The notes beneath the pieces are model-generated. The model ran no database searches, was not told the DNA's origin, and saw nothing but the letters and a program-made list of their open reading frames with translations. DNA of 64,000 nt from Vibrio sp. HDW18. Its GTDB lineage: Bacteria > Pseudomonadota > Gammaproteobacteria > Enterobacterales > Vibrionaceae. The stretch is taken from NCBI RefSeq assembly GCF_011306175.1, contig NZ_CP049913.1, positions 620,001-684,000 on the forward strand, read 5' to 3'. Below are positions 46,217 through 54,663 of the stretch, piece after piece; the stretch's first letter is position 1, and the number at the start of each line of letters is the position of its first letter. Made by a program: the position numbers and the translations under genes.

Positions 46217-46619
46217 GGCTTGTGGCACCCAATAAAAACCAAACCGTTTTATAACAGATGCGTTCTGTTATCACAATAAATTCGGATAAACCGAACAAAA
46301 CGACAAACAACACTGAATTTTACCACAACAAAAATCAACCATTCGTCATATTATGAATATGTAACACTTGGCTTTATTCGACTTATTACAACTTTATTGC
46401 CGATCCCCTCATTCGAGCGCGCCCCTTACTATCACTTACAATTCCTTTAAAATCAGCAAGATAAAAAATCCAATTGGCTAAGCTTTTAAGTCAGCGGCAA
46501 GATTGGATTAATTAATTACCGATTACACTAAAGTGTCATATTAGTGAAATATTTCCACTCTACCATCAGCCTCGAATTGAATAACCGACCGCACCTTTAA
46601 ATAACGGTCCACGGAGAAA
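46217..46619. other. nhaR-nptA divergent regulatory region
   Basis: A 403-nt AT-rich region without a gene. It holds an 8-bp perfect inverted repeat near nhaR (46251-46271) and a shorter one near nptA (CACTAA at 46526-46531 and TTAGTG at 46541-46546). These are candidate operators for NhaR or a phosphate/sodium regulator. I could not assign promoters confidently. Confidence 0.55.
46251..46271. promoter_or_regulatory. Candidate LysR-type operator upstream of nhaR
   Basis: Arms ATAACAGA (46251-46258) and TCTGTTAT (46264-46271) are perfectly complementary around TGCGT, 35 nt upstream of the nhaR start. Symmetry and position fit an autoregulatory LysR site. Confidence 0.45.
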
Positions 46620-47771
46620 ATGATGATAAACCAAGCAACTTCCCCAACAGCGTCAATTTCGCTAACGACGAAGAGCCTGCGCTGGGCAAACTTGGCTTTC
46701 ATGCTGTATCTACTACTTCTTGCTGTCGCAATGGTCGGCAGTGGTTTTAAATGGGCGACTGGCGATCAAGCTAAAGTTCTGTTTGAATTTGCTTCACACC
46801 CAGTTGCCGGATTAATGATTGGGTTAGTGGCCACCGCCCTGATCCAATCCTCAAGTACCGTCACTTCGATTATTGTTGGCTTAGTCGCCGGTGGTTTACC
46901 GGTTGAGACAGCGATTCCAATGGTGATGGGCGCTAATATTGGTACTACCGTTACCAATACCTTGGTCAGCCTAGGTCACGTGCGTTGCAAAGAAGAATTC
47001 CGCCGCGCGTTCGCCAGTGCCACTATCCACGATTTTTTCAACCTGTTAGCGGTAGTGATTTTCCTACCTCTCGAAATGATGTTTGGCATCTTAGCCAAAG
47101 TGTCACACTGGTTGGTATCACCATTACTGGCAACCGGTGATATGAGCATGAAAGGCTTAGACTTCATTAAACCGGTCACTAAGCCTGTACTCAGCACTCT
47201 TGAAAGCCAACTTGCGTTTCTGGGTTATCCATTAGGTGGAGTTGCGCTTATTGTGCTCGGCATCGCGACCATTTTCGTAGCAATTACTGTGATCGGTAAA
47301 CTAATGAAAAGTCTGATGGTAGGTCGTGCCCGTGAAATCTTACAAAATGCGATTGGCCGTGGTCCGCTGCACGGAATTGCATCAGGTACTGTAGTAACGG
47401 TACTGGTACAATCTTCGTCAACGACAACTAGCCTGATGGTGCCTTTGGTTGGCTCTGGCGTATTAAAGATCCGTGAAATCTACCCATTCACACTGGGTGC
47501 CAATATCGGTACTTGTATCACCGCACTACTTGCGGCAACAGCAGTTTCAGGTGAGTTTGCCGTGTTTGCACTGCAAATTGCTCTGGTGCACTTATGCTTT
47601 AATTTGATGGCAACTGTAGTGATCTATGGTATTCCATTCCTGCGCGAACTGCCGATCAAAGGGGCTGAGCTGATTTCAACTTGGGCATGTAAAAACAAAA
47701 TGGTGGTGCTTGCCTACTTACTGGGTGTATTTGTAGTCATTCCAGGTGCAATCCTCGCTTTAACCGCTTAA
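46620..47771 (+). CDS. nptA: Na+/phosphate cotransporter NptA
   Basis: Sodium-driven inorganic phosphate uptake across the inner membrane (SLC34-like Na/Pi cotransporter II family). The 383-residue product is an inverted duplication: QSSS motifs at residues 76-79 and 264-267, each followed by a G-A-N-I-G-T block (104-109 and again about residue 293). About eight to ten hydrophobic segments are present. GGAG precedes tandem ATG codons at 46620 and 46623. NptA is characterised in V. cholerae. A terminator follows. Confidence 0.94.
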   Translation: MMINQATSPTASISLTTKSLRWANLAFMLYLLLLAVAMVGSGFKWATGDQAKVLFEFASHPVAGLMIGLVATALIQSSSTVTSIIVGLVAGGLPVETAIPMVMGANIGTTVTNTLVSLGHVRCKEEFRRAFASATIHDFFNLLAVVIFLPLEMMFGILAKVSHWLVSPLLATGDMSMKGLDFIKPVTKPVLSTLESQLAFLGYPLGGVALIVLGIATIFVAITVIGKLMKSLMVGRAREILQNAIGRGPLHGIASGTVVTVLVQSSSTTTSLMVPLVGSGVLKIREIYPFTLGANIGTCITALLAATAVSGEFAVFALQIALVHLCFNLMATVVIYGIPFLRELPIKGAELISTWACKNKMVVLAYLLGVFVVIPGAILALTA

Positions 47772-47792
47772 GCCTTATTGAGTATCGATGGA

Positions 47793-47824
47793 TAAAAAAA
47801 GCGCCCATAATTTGGGCGCTTTTG
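47793..47824. terminator. Terminator after nptA
   Basis: Stem AAAAGCGCCCA (47797-47807) pairs with TGGGCGCTTTT (47813-47823). A and T tracts on both sides would also serve thyA from the other strand. Confidence 0.9.
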
Positions 47825-47878
47825 GTTTTGGTTTGGGGCTATCTCAAACACAACTTATTGTTCTAGCCTGTGTTGCCT

Positions 47879-48730
47879 TTAGACCGAAAACGGATATTGA
47901 ATAGAGTCGTGGGATTGGTAACCCGTCACCTCAAAATCATCCAAAGTGACCCAAGTTTCCAAATCATGCAGCGTTTTGATCTCAGGATTGATATGGAACT
48001 GAGGCGCGGCGAGTGGTTCGCGTTTAAGCTGCACATCACGCATCAATTCTAACTGATCTTCGTAAATATGAGCATTGACGATCTTATGGTAGGCTGTACC
48101 TGCCTTTTTACCGGTGATCTGCGCTATTAAGGCCAACAACACATAGACTTGAACCATGTTGAAATTGAGCCCAAGCGGGACATCACACGAACGCTGAGTA
48201 CTATTGAGATATAAGGTATCCCCTAATAACGAAAAGTGATGGCTGTACATACAGGGACGCAAACAGCCCATGTGAAACTCACCTGGGTTGTAAAAATTGA
48301 GGATCTCACCTCGGTCATCCACTCCACGCGTCAAATCATCGACAATTTTTTGTAATTGGTCGATATGCCCGCCATCAGGTTTAGCCCACGCTCGACCCTG
48401 AACTCCATAAACTCGTCCCATATCATCCTCACCTTTACGATAAGGATTACTCAACCAAGCTTGATTCAAGTTCGCATTGGCGTCCCAAGTTTTAGTGCCT
48501 AAGTGACGAAAATCGGCGGCGTTATCATAGCCACGAATGTAGCCCAGTAATTCCGCGACCGCCGCTTTCCAAAAACTCTTACGGGTTGTCACCAGTGGAA
48601 ACTGATTATTGGCAACATCATAAGTCAAATCGGCGTTAATCACGGTTAAACACCTTTTGCCAGTGCGTTCATTTTCAACCCAAACACCTTGATCGACGAT
48701 GCGCTGACAAAGTTCTAAATATTGTTTCAC
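47879..48730 (-). CDS. thyA: Thymidylate synthase
   Basis: Converts dUMP to dTMP using methylenetetrahydrofolate. The 283-residue product carries the catalytic Cys at residue 160 (CLRPCMYS), the following [14 protein letters not shown] nucleotide-binding block, and the N-terminal FPLVTTRK. The residues after the catalytic Cys (MYSHHF) differ from the more common PCHxxxQF pattern but the enzyme looks complete. It is the last gene of rppH-ptsP-tauE-lgt-thyA, 9 nt after lgt. Confidence 0.96.
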   Translation of the reverse strand: MKQYLELCQRIVDQGVWVENERTGKRCLTVINADLTYDVANNQFPLVTTRKSFWKAAVAELLGYIRGYDNAADFRHLGTKTWDANANLNQAWLSNPYRKGEDDMGRVYGVQGRAWAKPDGGHIDQLQKIVDDLTRGVDDRGEILNFYNPGEFHMGCLRPCMYSHHFSLLGDTLYLNSTQRSCDVPLGLNFNMVQVYVLLALIAQITGKKAGTAYHKIVNAHIYEDQLELMRDVQLKREPLAAPQFHINPEIKTLHDLETWVTLDDFEVTGYQSHDSIQYPFSV

Positions 48731-48739
48731 CTAACTACC

Positions 48740-49555
48740 CTATTTTGCTACGACACGATCTTGATAGCGACCACGTTTGTAAGACCACACCACCATCAAC
48801 ATCCCGATGATCACCATCGGTAAAGAGAGGATTTGCCCCATCGAAATGAAGCCACCAAACAGACCTAACTGCGCATCTGGCTCACGCACATATTCCACTA
48901 AGAAACGGAAACTACCATAACCGGCTAAAAACAAGCCAGACACACTACCAAGCGGACGCGGTTTGGCGATAAACCAGTTGAGGATCAAAAACAGTACCAC
49001 ACCCTCTAAAGCAAACTCATAAAGCTGCGAAGGATGACGTGGCAGCGGGCCCCCATTGGGGAACACAAAGGCCCAAGGCACATCCGTTACCCGTCCCCAC
49101 AATTCACTGTTCATAAAGTTGCCAATCCGCCCCATGCCCAATCCAAATGGCACTAAGGGCGCAACAAAATCAGCCACGCCAAAGAAAGTGCGTTGGTTTT
49201 TGTGTGCATACCAGGCCATCGCAGCGATCACACCAAGTAAGCCACCGTGGAATGACATACCACCGGTCCAGATTTGAAACAGATAGGTTGGATCGGCAAG
49301 GAACAGATCGAAATTGTAAAACAGTACATAACCGACTCGCCCACCAACCACCACGCCGAGAAAACCAGCAAACAACAGATCTGAGACTTGCTCACGGCTC
49401 CACCCACTAGCTGGCCGATCCGCGCGACGATTTGCCAACCACATCGCAAATAAAAAACCGACCAGATACATTAAACCATACCAACGCACCGCCAGCGGGC
49501 CGATAGAAAACAGTACTGGGTCAATATTAGGAAACTGCAGGTAACCCTCGGGCAT
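48740..49555 (-). CDS. lgt: Prolipoprotein diacylglyceryl transferase
   Basis: Inner-membrane enzyme that attaches diacylglycerol to the lipobox Cys of prolipoproteins, the first maturation step. The ATG at 49555 follows GAAGG and gives 271 residues beginning [13 protein letters not shown], the usual form; eleven extra codons upstream are rejected. The Lgt signature [14 protein letters not shown] is present, along with GGMSFHGGL containing the catalytic His and several hydrophobic helices. It is followed closely by thyA as in E. coli. Confidence 0.96.
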   Translation of the reverse strand: MPEGYLQFPNIDPVLFSIGPLAVRWYGLMYLVGFLFAMWLANRRADRPASGWSREQVSDLLFAGFLGVVVGGRVGYVLFYNFDLFLADPTYLFQIWTGGMSFHGGLLGVIAAMAWYAHKNQRTFFGVADFVAPLVPFGLGMGRIGNFMNSELWGRVTDVPWAFVFPNGGPLPRHPSQLYEFALEGVVLFLILNWFIAKPRPLGSVSGLFLAGYGSFRFLVEYVREPDAQLGLFGGFISMGQILSLPMVIIGMLMVVWSYKRGRYQDRVVAK

Positions 49556-49599
49556 AACAAACCTTCTCTTGTAAAATAGTAATGCCATGATTTATGGCG

Positions 49600-50394
49600 T
49601 TATTGAAATAACATGGTCACAGCAACACACATTAAAAAAATCGCAAATAACTTCTTCAACTGTGCCGTCGGTATTTGACTGGCGAGCTTAGCACCAATCC
49701 GCGTTGTCAGGATTGAGGTCGTCGCAATCGCCAGCAAAGCGGGCAGATAAACATAGCCAATACTGTATGGTGGCAAATTTTCGAGCTGATAACCTTGCCA
49801 AATAAACCCCGCCATGCCCGCGATGGCAATCGCAAAGCCACAGACTGAAGAACAGCCAACCGCTTTTTTCATCTCAATGCCATGTCGATTTAAAAACGGC
49901 ACCGATAACGAGCCACCACCGATCCCTGCCAAGCTTGAAACCACACCGATCCCTGTGCCACATAGCGTAGTCAGAAAAGCATTGGGCATTGGATAATCAT
50001 GCGAGAGACGGATCGAACGAAACATCTGCCAACTCAACACCAAGACGATTCCCCCAAATACCTTGGGCAGATATTGACTGGGGATCCATTCGGCGAGCAG
50101 CGCGCCGCCAAAGCCGCCGATCACTACCCCAGGCATTAACCATTTGACCACAAACAGATCAACATTACCCAGCTTGATATGATTGAGCGCCGCCGAGCCA
50201 GAAGTGACAATGATGGTCGCTAACGAAGTAGCTAAAGCCACTTGCATCACCATATCCAGCGCAATACCAGCAGAGGGCAATAAAAATAACAGCACGGGGA
50301 CGACCAATAAACCACCGCCAATCCCGAGCAAGCCAGCCAACACCCCGACCACAGCACCTAATAGCAACAGTAATACTAAGAGTTCAAGATTCAC
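49600..50394 (-). CDS. TauE/SafE family sulfite-exporter-like membrane protein
   Basis: Membrane protein of the TauE/SafE (DUF81) family; members are linked to export of sulfite or organosulfur compounds, but the substrate here is unknown. The 264-residue product shows the duplicated glycine-rich motif: GVLAGLLGIGGGLLVVP near residues 17-33 and SSLAGIGGGSLSVPF near 153-167, plus about eight hydrophobic segments. Start is a GTG at 50394 with AGGA upstream. It sits 9 nt after ptsP and 44 nt before lgt, an insertion relative to the E. coli rppH-ptsP-lgt-thyA order. Confidence 0.87.
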   Translation of the reverse strand: MNLELLVLLLLLGAVVGVLAGLLGIGGGLLVVPVLLFLLPSAGIALDMVMQVALATSLATIIVTSGSAALNHIKLGNVDLFVVKWLMPGVVIGGFGGALLAEWIPSQYLPKVFGGIVLVLSWQMFRSIRLSHDYPMPNAFLTTLCGTGIGVVSSLAGIGGGSLSVPFLNRHGIEMKKAVGCSSVCGFAIAIAGMAGFIWQGYQLENLPPYSIGYVYLPALLAIATTSILTTRIGAKLASQIPTAQLKKLFAIFLMCVAVTMLFQ

Positions 50395-50403
50395 ATTCGG
50401 TTC

Positions 50404-52647
50404 CTATTGTTTACCCGCACGCACAAAATCTGCAAATCCCTGCTGTTCGATATACGACACCATCATATTGTAGATTGTACGTCCATAGGGTTGGCTTACT
50501 GCTTGTTCGGCAAGTTGCTTGAGTTCAGCCAATTGCGAATGACGCACCAAATATTTTACCTTGGCGATATTCGAAGCATTCATACTTAAGGTGGTATAAC
50601 CAAGCCCTATCAGCAGTAAAGCCCCTATCGGATCGCCGGCTAACTCACCACAAACACACACCGGAATACGATGAATGGCACAAGTGACTTGGATCTGCTT
50701 GAGCGCCATCACCACCGCAGGATGCATCGATTCATACACATCCGCGACTCGCGCATTGTTACGATCCACGGCCAGTAAGTATTGGGTTAAATCATTGCTG
50801 CCAACCGATACAAAATCAATTTTGTCAGCGATCAGCGGTAATAAATAGAGCATGGAAGGCACTTCAAGCATGATGCCAATTTTCGGCATCACCACGCGCG
50901 GATCCAACTGTGAAACCTCTTGATAGGCTTGATCGATAAACTTCAGCGCATCATCCAGCTCTTTCGCGCCCGAAATCATCGGCAGCAAAATGGATAAATT
51001 GCCAGATTCTGCGCTCGCTTTGATCATGGAACGCAACTGAATAATGAAAATGTCAGGGTGATCTAAGGTGAAGCGAATGCCACGCCAACCAAGAAATGGA
51101 TTATCCTCTTCAATCGGCAAATAGGGCAAAGGTTTATCGCCACCAATATCAAGGGTACGCATCACCACCGATTGATGAGGGTACATGTTTAACACTTGGC
51201 GGTATTGTTGCGTTTGTTCTTGTTCGGAAGGAAAACGATGCTGCAATAAGAACGAGATTTCCGTGCGATACAGCCCAACCCCATCAACACCTTGATTAAT
51301 CACACTGCTAGTGTCAGCGTTAAGTCCGGCATTTAATAACAGCTCAATTCTTGCACCATCTAACGTTACAGCAGGCTCATGGATCGCCTCATTGACCATC
51401 TGTGCCAACTCACGCTCTTCACTGGCCAAGGTGCGATATTCATTCAGAATGCTTTTCGATGGGGTAATAAATAACTTGCCACGATAACCATCGACAATAC
51501 CTTGCTTGGTATTGATATCACGCAGGTTAACCGAGACGCCCATCACCGCAGGGATGCCTAATGCACGCGATAAAATCGCGGCATGGGAATTCGCAGCCCC
51601 TTCCAGTGAAACGACCGCTAACAACTTGTCTTTCGGTAACGCTAAAACGGTTGCGGTCAGCTCACGTACCACCAAGATCACGGGTTTATCGATTTTTGGC
51701 TCGCTTGTCTCAGTATTGAGCAAGAAAAACAGTAAGCGCTGGCCTAATTCACGAATATCTTGCGCCCGTTCACGCAGATAAACATCGGACATGCGCGCAA
51801 AACGGTTTGAATAACTTTCCACCACTTGGCGCAGCGCCCAATCCGCGCGATCGCCTTTTTGGATCTGCGCTTTGAGATCTTTGCGCAACATCGGATCATT
51901 GAGTAGGTGAGTAAATAAATCAAAGATAGCCAACGCTTCTTTGTTGATGTCATTATCGAGTTTTTTACGCATATGCCGAAAGTCAGCCAGCGCACTCTCA
52001 ACCGCTAACGCGATACGCCCCTGCTCAAGATCGATATCAAGGGTTGAGGCTGGTAACACTTCGGCCAGATCTGGTTGAGTATCATCCCACCAAAACTCAC
52101 CAATCGCGACCCCAGAAGAAGCCGCAACCCCAGTGATTGCAGGTTGTTTTTTCGATAAACGCCACTGGCCTTGAGTTTGAGCGTGGGCAACGAGCACCGC
52201 TAGCTGGGCGGCAAGGGTGACTAAAAAAGAAACTTCCATCTCGCTAAACAAACGAGGTGACTTTTGCTGCACCACCAAGACACCAAGCACTTGTTTGCGA
52301 TAGATGATCGGCGTCCCTAGGAAAGAGTGATACACCTCTTCACCGAGTTGCTTAAAATATTTGAAATTAGGATGCTTTGATGCTTCAGCCAGATTAATCG
52401 GCTCAGCGCTACGCTTCACTAAACCGACCAAACCTTCATCAAAATCAATGTGAATTTTATCGCCTTTGAACTTCAGCCCTTGAGTTGCCATCAGTTCTAA
52501 ACGATGCATCTCTTCGTTAGCTAAGTAGACCGTACAGCATTCTGTGCTCATCGCTTCACACGTCTGCTTGACAAAAATATCCAAGGCTTGATGGACATCT
52601 TCGACCTTTGAAACTTGCTCTACTATATCCCTTAGCTGAGAAAGCAT
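50404..52647 (-). CDS. ptsP: Phosphoenolpyruvate-protein phosphotransferase PtsP (enzyme I-Ntr)
   Basis: First phosphotransferase of the nitrogen PTS, passing phosphate from PEP to NPr and EIIA-Ntr. The 747-residue product has an N-terminal GAF domain (about 1-165), then the enzyme I domains: the phosphohistidine loop in AANSHAAILSRALGIP (near residue 355) and the C-terminal PEP-binding TIM barrel (about 420-730) with MRTLDIGGDKPLPY and SVGSNDLTQYLLAVDRNN. All motifs are intact. It starts 5 nt after rppH, as in E. coli. Confidence 0.96.
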   Translation of the reverse strand: MLSQLRDIVEQVSKVEDVHQALDIFVKQTCEAMSTECCTVYLANEEMHRLELMATQGLKFKGDKIHIDFDEGLVGLVKRSAEPINLAEASKHPNFKYFKQLGEEVYHSFLGTPIIYRKQVLGVLVVQQKSPRLFSEMEVSFLVTLAAQLAVLVAHAQTQGQWRLSKKQPAITGVAASSGVAIGEFWWDDTQPDLAEVLPASTLDIDLEQGRIALAVESALADFRHMRKKLDNDINKEALAIFDLFTHLLNDPMLRKDLKAQIQKGDRADWALRQVVESYSNRFARMSDVYLRERAQDIRELGQRLLFFLLNTETSEPKIDKPVILVVRELTATVLALPKDKLLAVVSLEGAANSHAAILSRALGIPAVMGVSVNLRDINTKQGIVDGYRGKLFITPSKSILNEYRTLASEERELAQMVNEAIHEPAVTLDGARIELLLNAGLNADTSSVINQGVDGVGLYRTEISFLLQHRFPSEQEQTQQYRQVLNMYPHQSVVMRTLDIGGDKPLPYLPIEEDNPFLGWRGIRFTLDHPDIFIIQLRSMIKASAESGNLSILLPMISGAKELDDALKFIDQAYQEVSQLDPRVVMPKIGIMLEVPSMLYLLPLIADKIDFVSVGSNDLTQYLLAVDRNNARVADVYESMHPAVVMALKQIQVTCAIHRIPVCVCGELAGDPIGALLLIGLGYTTLSMNASNIAKVKYLVRHSQLAELKQLAEQAVSQPYGRTIYNMMVSYIEQQGFADFVRAGKQ

Positions 52648-52652
52648 GCGGC

Positions 52653-53171
52653 TTAACCTCTATAAGTGTTGCGTTTACCCTTCACTTTTCGCTCTTTAAA
52701 TGGCATCGCCAATGAAACAAACTCTTTCATAGCGCGACGATACACATCACGCTTAAACGATACCACTTGCCTAACCGGGTACCAGTAACTTACCCAGCGC
52801 CAACCATCAAACTCAGGCGAACTACCACGTTGCATGTTGATTCTCGATTCATCACATTCTAAACGCAGCAAGAACCATTTCTGTTTTTGTCCGATACAGA
52901 CCGGTTGCGAATCCCAACGCACCAAACGCTTGGGTAACTTATAACGCAGCCAATGACGACTGGTCGCAATCACTTTAACGTCTTTCTTGGTCAGCCCAAC
53001 CTCTTCGTACAATTCACGATACATGGCCTGTTCTGGAGATTCTCCATCATCAATCCCGCCTTGTGGGAACTGCCATGAGTGTTGCCCGTATCGTTTTGCC
53101 CAGAAAACCTGACCATGGTTGTTACAGATCACAATCCCGACATTCAGTCGGTAACCATCGCCATCGATCAC
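52653..53171 (-). CDS. rppH: RNA pyrophosphohydrolase
   Basis: Nudix enzyme that removes pyrophosphate from 5'-triphosphorylated mRNA and thereby triggers decay by RNase E. The reading frame stays open far upstream to 53339, but I start at the GTG at 53171 because AGAGG precedes it by about 7 nt and the product then begins [16 protein letters not shown], matching homologues (172 residues). The Nudix box [20 protein letters not shown] (start of G-x5-E-x7-REUxEE) is complete, as is the [19 protein letters not shown] block. First gene of rppH-ptsP-tauE-lgt-thyA. Confidence 0.95.
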   Translation of the reverse strand: MIDGDGYRLNVGIVICNNHGQVFWAKRYGQHSWQFPQGGIDDGESPEQAMYRELYEEVGLTKKDVKVIATSRHWLRYKLPKRLVRWDSQPVCIGQKQKWFLLRLECDESRINMQRGSSPEFDGWRWVSYWYPVRQVVSFKRDVYRRAMKEFVSLAMPFKERKVKGKRNTYRG

Positions 53172-53609
53172 TGGCAAACCTCTAGTAACTTGTTTAATTG
53201 CGCTGATTTTTCCACATATCCCCAAACGGAGCAAACTTACTATTGTGATTCCTTCGATATTTATCGGTAAATCGGCGAAAAAAACCAAATCTGGCTTAAA
53301 AACTAAGTTATCAACAACTTTACGAGACATTCCGCACATTTATGCACGTTTTCTGTGAATAACCATGTGAAAAAACTTTGAGGTTGTGCAAAAAAAAATT
53401 TTTTTAACGGAATAGCAACCAATAAAAACAGACAATTAAAAACAAAATATCCATAAAAACAAGATGTTAATTTAATTACGCACCGAAAACAAACGGAGAA
53501 CACGACCACCGAATCAAACAGCCTAACCAGCGGTTAAAGATCCATCAATCGAGGCTAAACATGATTATCTCTACAGCAGATAGTCGAGAGATCCAGCGTG
53601 ACGCTCAGA

Positions 53610-53645
53610 TTGGCCTACTTAACAATACTGTGTATAAAACCAGTT
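53610..53645 (+). promoter_or_regulatory. Candidate LexA-controlled promoter upstream of mutH
   Basis: TTGGCC (53610-53615), a 17-nt spacer and TATAAA (53633-53638) form a plausible sigma-70 promoter reading toward mutH. A LexA-like box, TACTGTGTATAAAACCAGTT at 53626-53645, overlaps the -10 element; it keeps CTGT-N8-CCAG, the same half-site pattern as the yebG box. Transcription would start near 53645. Confidence 0.5.
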
Positions 53646-53669
53646 AGTTAGTATAGTTGATGATCAACA

Positions 53670-53737
53670 CCTAGGCTGTGGATAACCTAAACATCCATAG
53701 TGATTGAGCGAGACTGCTGCGCTCAACTCAGCCTAGG
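53670..53737 (+). ncRNA. Candidate structured leader RNA or small RNA ahead of mutH
   Basis: Outer arms CCTAGGCTG (53670-53678) and CAGCCTAGG (53729-53737) are perfectly complementary and enclose an inner hairpin with arms TTGAGCG (53704-53710) and CGCTCAA (53720-53726). It begins about 25 nt after the predicted SOS promoter start. There is no U-tract after it, so a mutH leader is more likely than a free small RNA. No family is recognised. Confidence 0.35.
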
Positions 53738-53846
53738 CAGCATGTGAGCTAACCTGACTCAATACGCTATTTGAACGGTGTTTATCCATGTCAATCCGCA
53801 ACAAAATTGGTACAATCTTGCCGATTACCCCAAACCAAGCCAGCGT

Positions 53847-54512
53847 ATGAAACCAACCCCCACTTCTCAATCCGAACTCCTGTTGCGAGCAGAACAAATT
53901 GCCGGACTTAGCTTTGCAGAATTGGCCGCAGAAGCCGGTATGGTGGTACCACCTGATTTACGCAAAGATAAAGGTTGGGTGGGTCAACTGCTGGAATGGC
54001 ATTTAGGAGCCAGCGCGGGCAGCCGCCCAGAGCAAGATTTTGCTCACCTAGGTATTGAGTTAAAAAGTATTCCGATCAGCCATTCAGGCAAACCACTCGA
54101 AACCACCTTTGTGTGTGTGGCACCGCTGACTGGGGTGCATGGCTTAACTTGGGAGCAGAGCCACGTGCGCAATAAGCTATCAAAAGTCCTGTGGATCCCA
54201 GTGCAAGGTGAGCGAGAAATCCCCCTCGCTGATCGCCGTGTTGGCTCAGCACTGCTGTGGAGCCCTAATCAAGATGAAGAAGCTCAGCTCAAAGCCGATT
54301 GGGAAGAGTTAATGGAGTTGATTGTGCTAGGAAATGTGGCGCAAATCACCGCCAAACATGGTGAAGTACTGCAACTACGTCCGAAAGCCGCCAATGGACG
54401 AGCTCTTACTGAGGCTTACGGCATTAATGGACGGCCGATTAAAACCTTGCCACGCGGTTTCTACTTACGCACTCAATTTACCGCGCAAATTTTGCAGCGT
54501 TACTACGCCTAA
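53847..54512 (+). CDS. mutH: DNA mismatch repair endonuclease MutH
   Basis: Nicks the unmethylated strand at hemimethylated GATC sites after activation by MutL. The ATG at 53847 gives 221 residues starting [12 protein letters not shown], the family length; the frame extends 23 codons upstream but is not conserved-looking. Catalytic residues match E. coli: Asp64 and Glu71-x-Lys73 in [12 protein letters not shown]. Its presence fits a Dam-methylating organism, as vibrios are. The ribosome binding site is weak, and the leader upstream may be SOS-controlled. Confidence 0.95.
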   Translation: MKPTPTSQSELLLRAEQIAGLSFAELAAEAGMVVPPDLRKDKGWVGQLLEWHLGASAGSRPEQDFAHLGIELKSIPISHSGKPLETTFVCVAPLTGVHGLTWEQSHVRNKLSKVLWIPVQGEREIPLADRRVGSALLWSPNQDEEAQLKADWEELMELIVLGNVAQITAKHGEVLQLRPKAANGRALTEAYGINGRPIKTLPRGFYLRTQFTAQILQRYYA

Positions 54513-54568
54513 CCGATTAATACTCCTAGCCAGTTATTACACACCTCGCCAACAGGGACTTGGATATT

Positions 54569-54626
54569 TGTGTTGCAATGGGGGCGGTTACACCAGCCCC
54601 CGGTTAACATCGACGATCGCAACACA
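54569..54626. terminator. Nested hairpins between mutH and vpsR
   Basis: Inner stem GGGGGC (54580-54585) with GCCCCC (54596-54601) lies inside outer arms TGTGTTGC (54569-54576) and GCAACACA (54619-54626). It lies between convergent genes. No U-tract, so termination is uncertain; it may stabilise both 3' ends. Confidence 0.5.
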
Positions 54627-54663
54627 CTGCATCTATGCAGCTCCTCGCCAAACTCTGATTAAA

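Larger units (their letters stand above)
53172..53846. other. rppH-mutH divergent region with SOS-type promoter and folded leader
   Basis: 675 nt without an evident gene. The left half (to ~53510) is AT-rich and holds the rppH promoter region, with long A and T runs near 53388-53406. The right half carries a LexA-like box overlapping a sigma-70-like promoter (described separately) and a nested pair of inverted repeats at 53670-53737 that would fold the mutH leader. The frame of mutH is open upstream to 53778, but the conserved start is at 53847. Confidence 0.55.

Noticed and set aside
52653..53339. Use of the long open frame (228 codons) for rppH
   Set aside because: The first 56 codons are unlike RppH, while GTG at 53171 has a good ribosome binding site and gives the family length.
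53340..53520. Long A and T runs upstream of rppH considered as a replication or attachment site
   Set aside because: No DnaA boxes in array, no flanking direct repeats and no integrase gene; simply an AT-rich promoter region.
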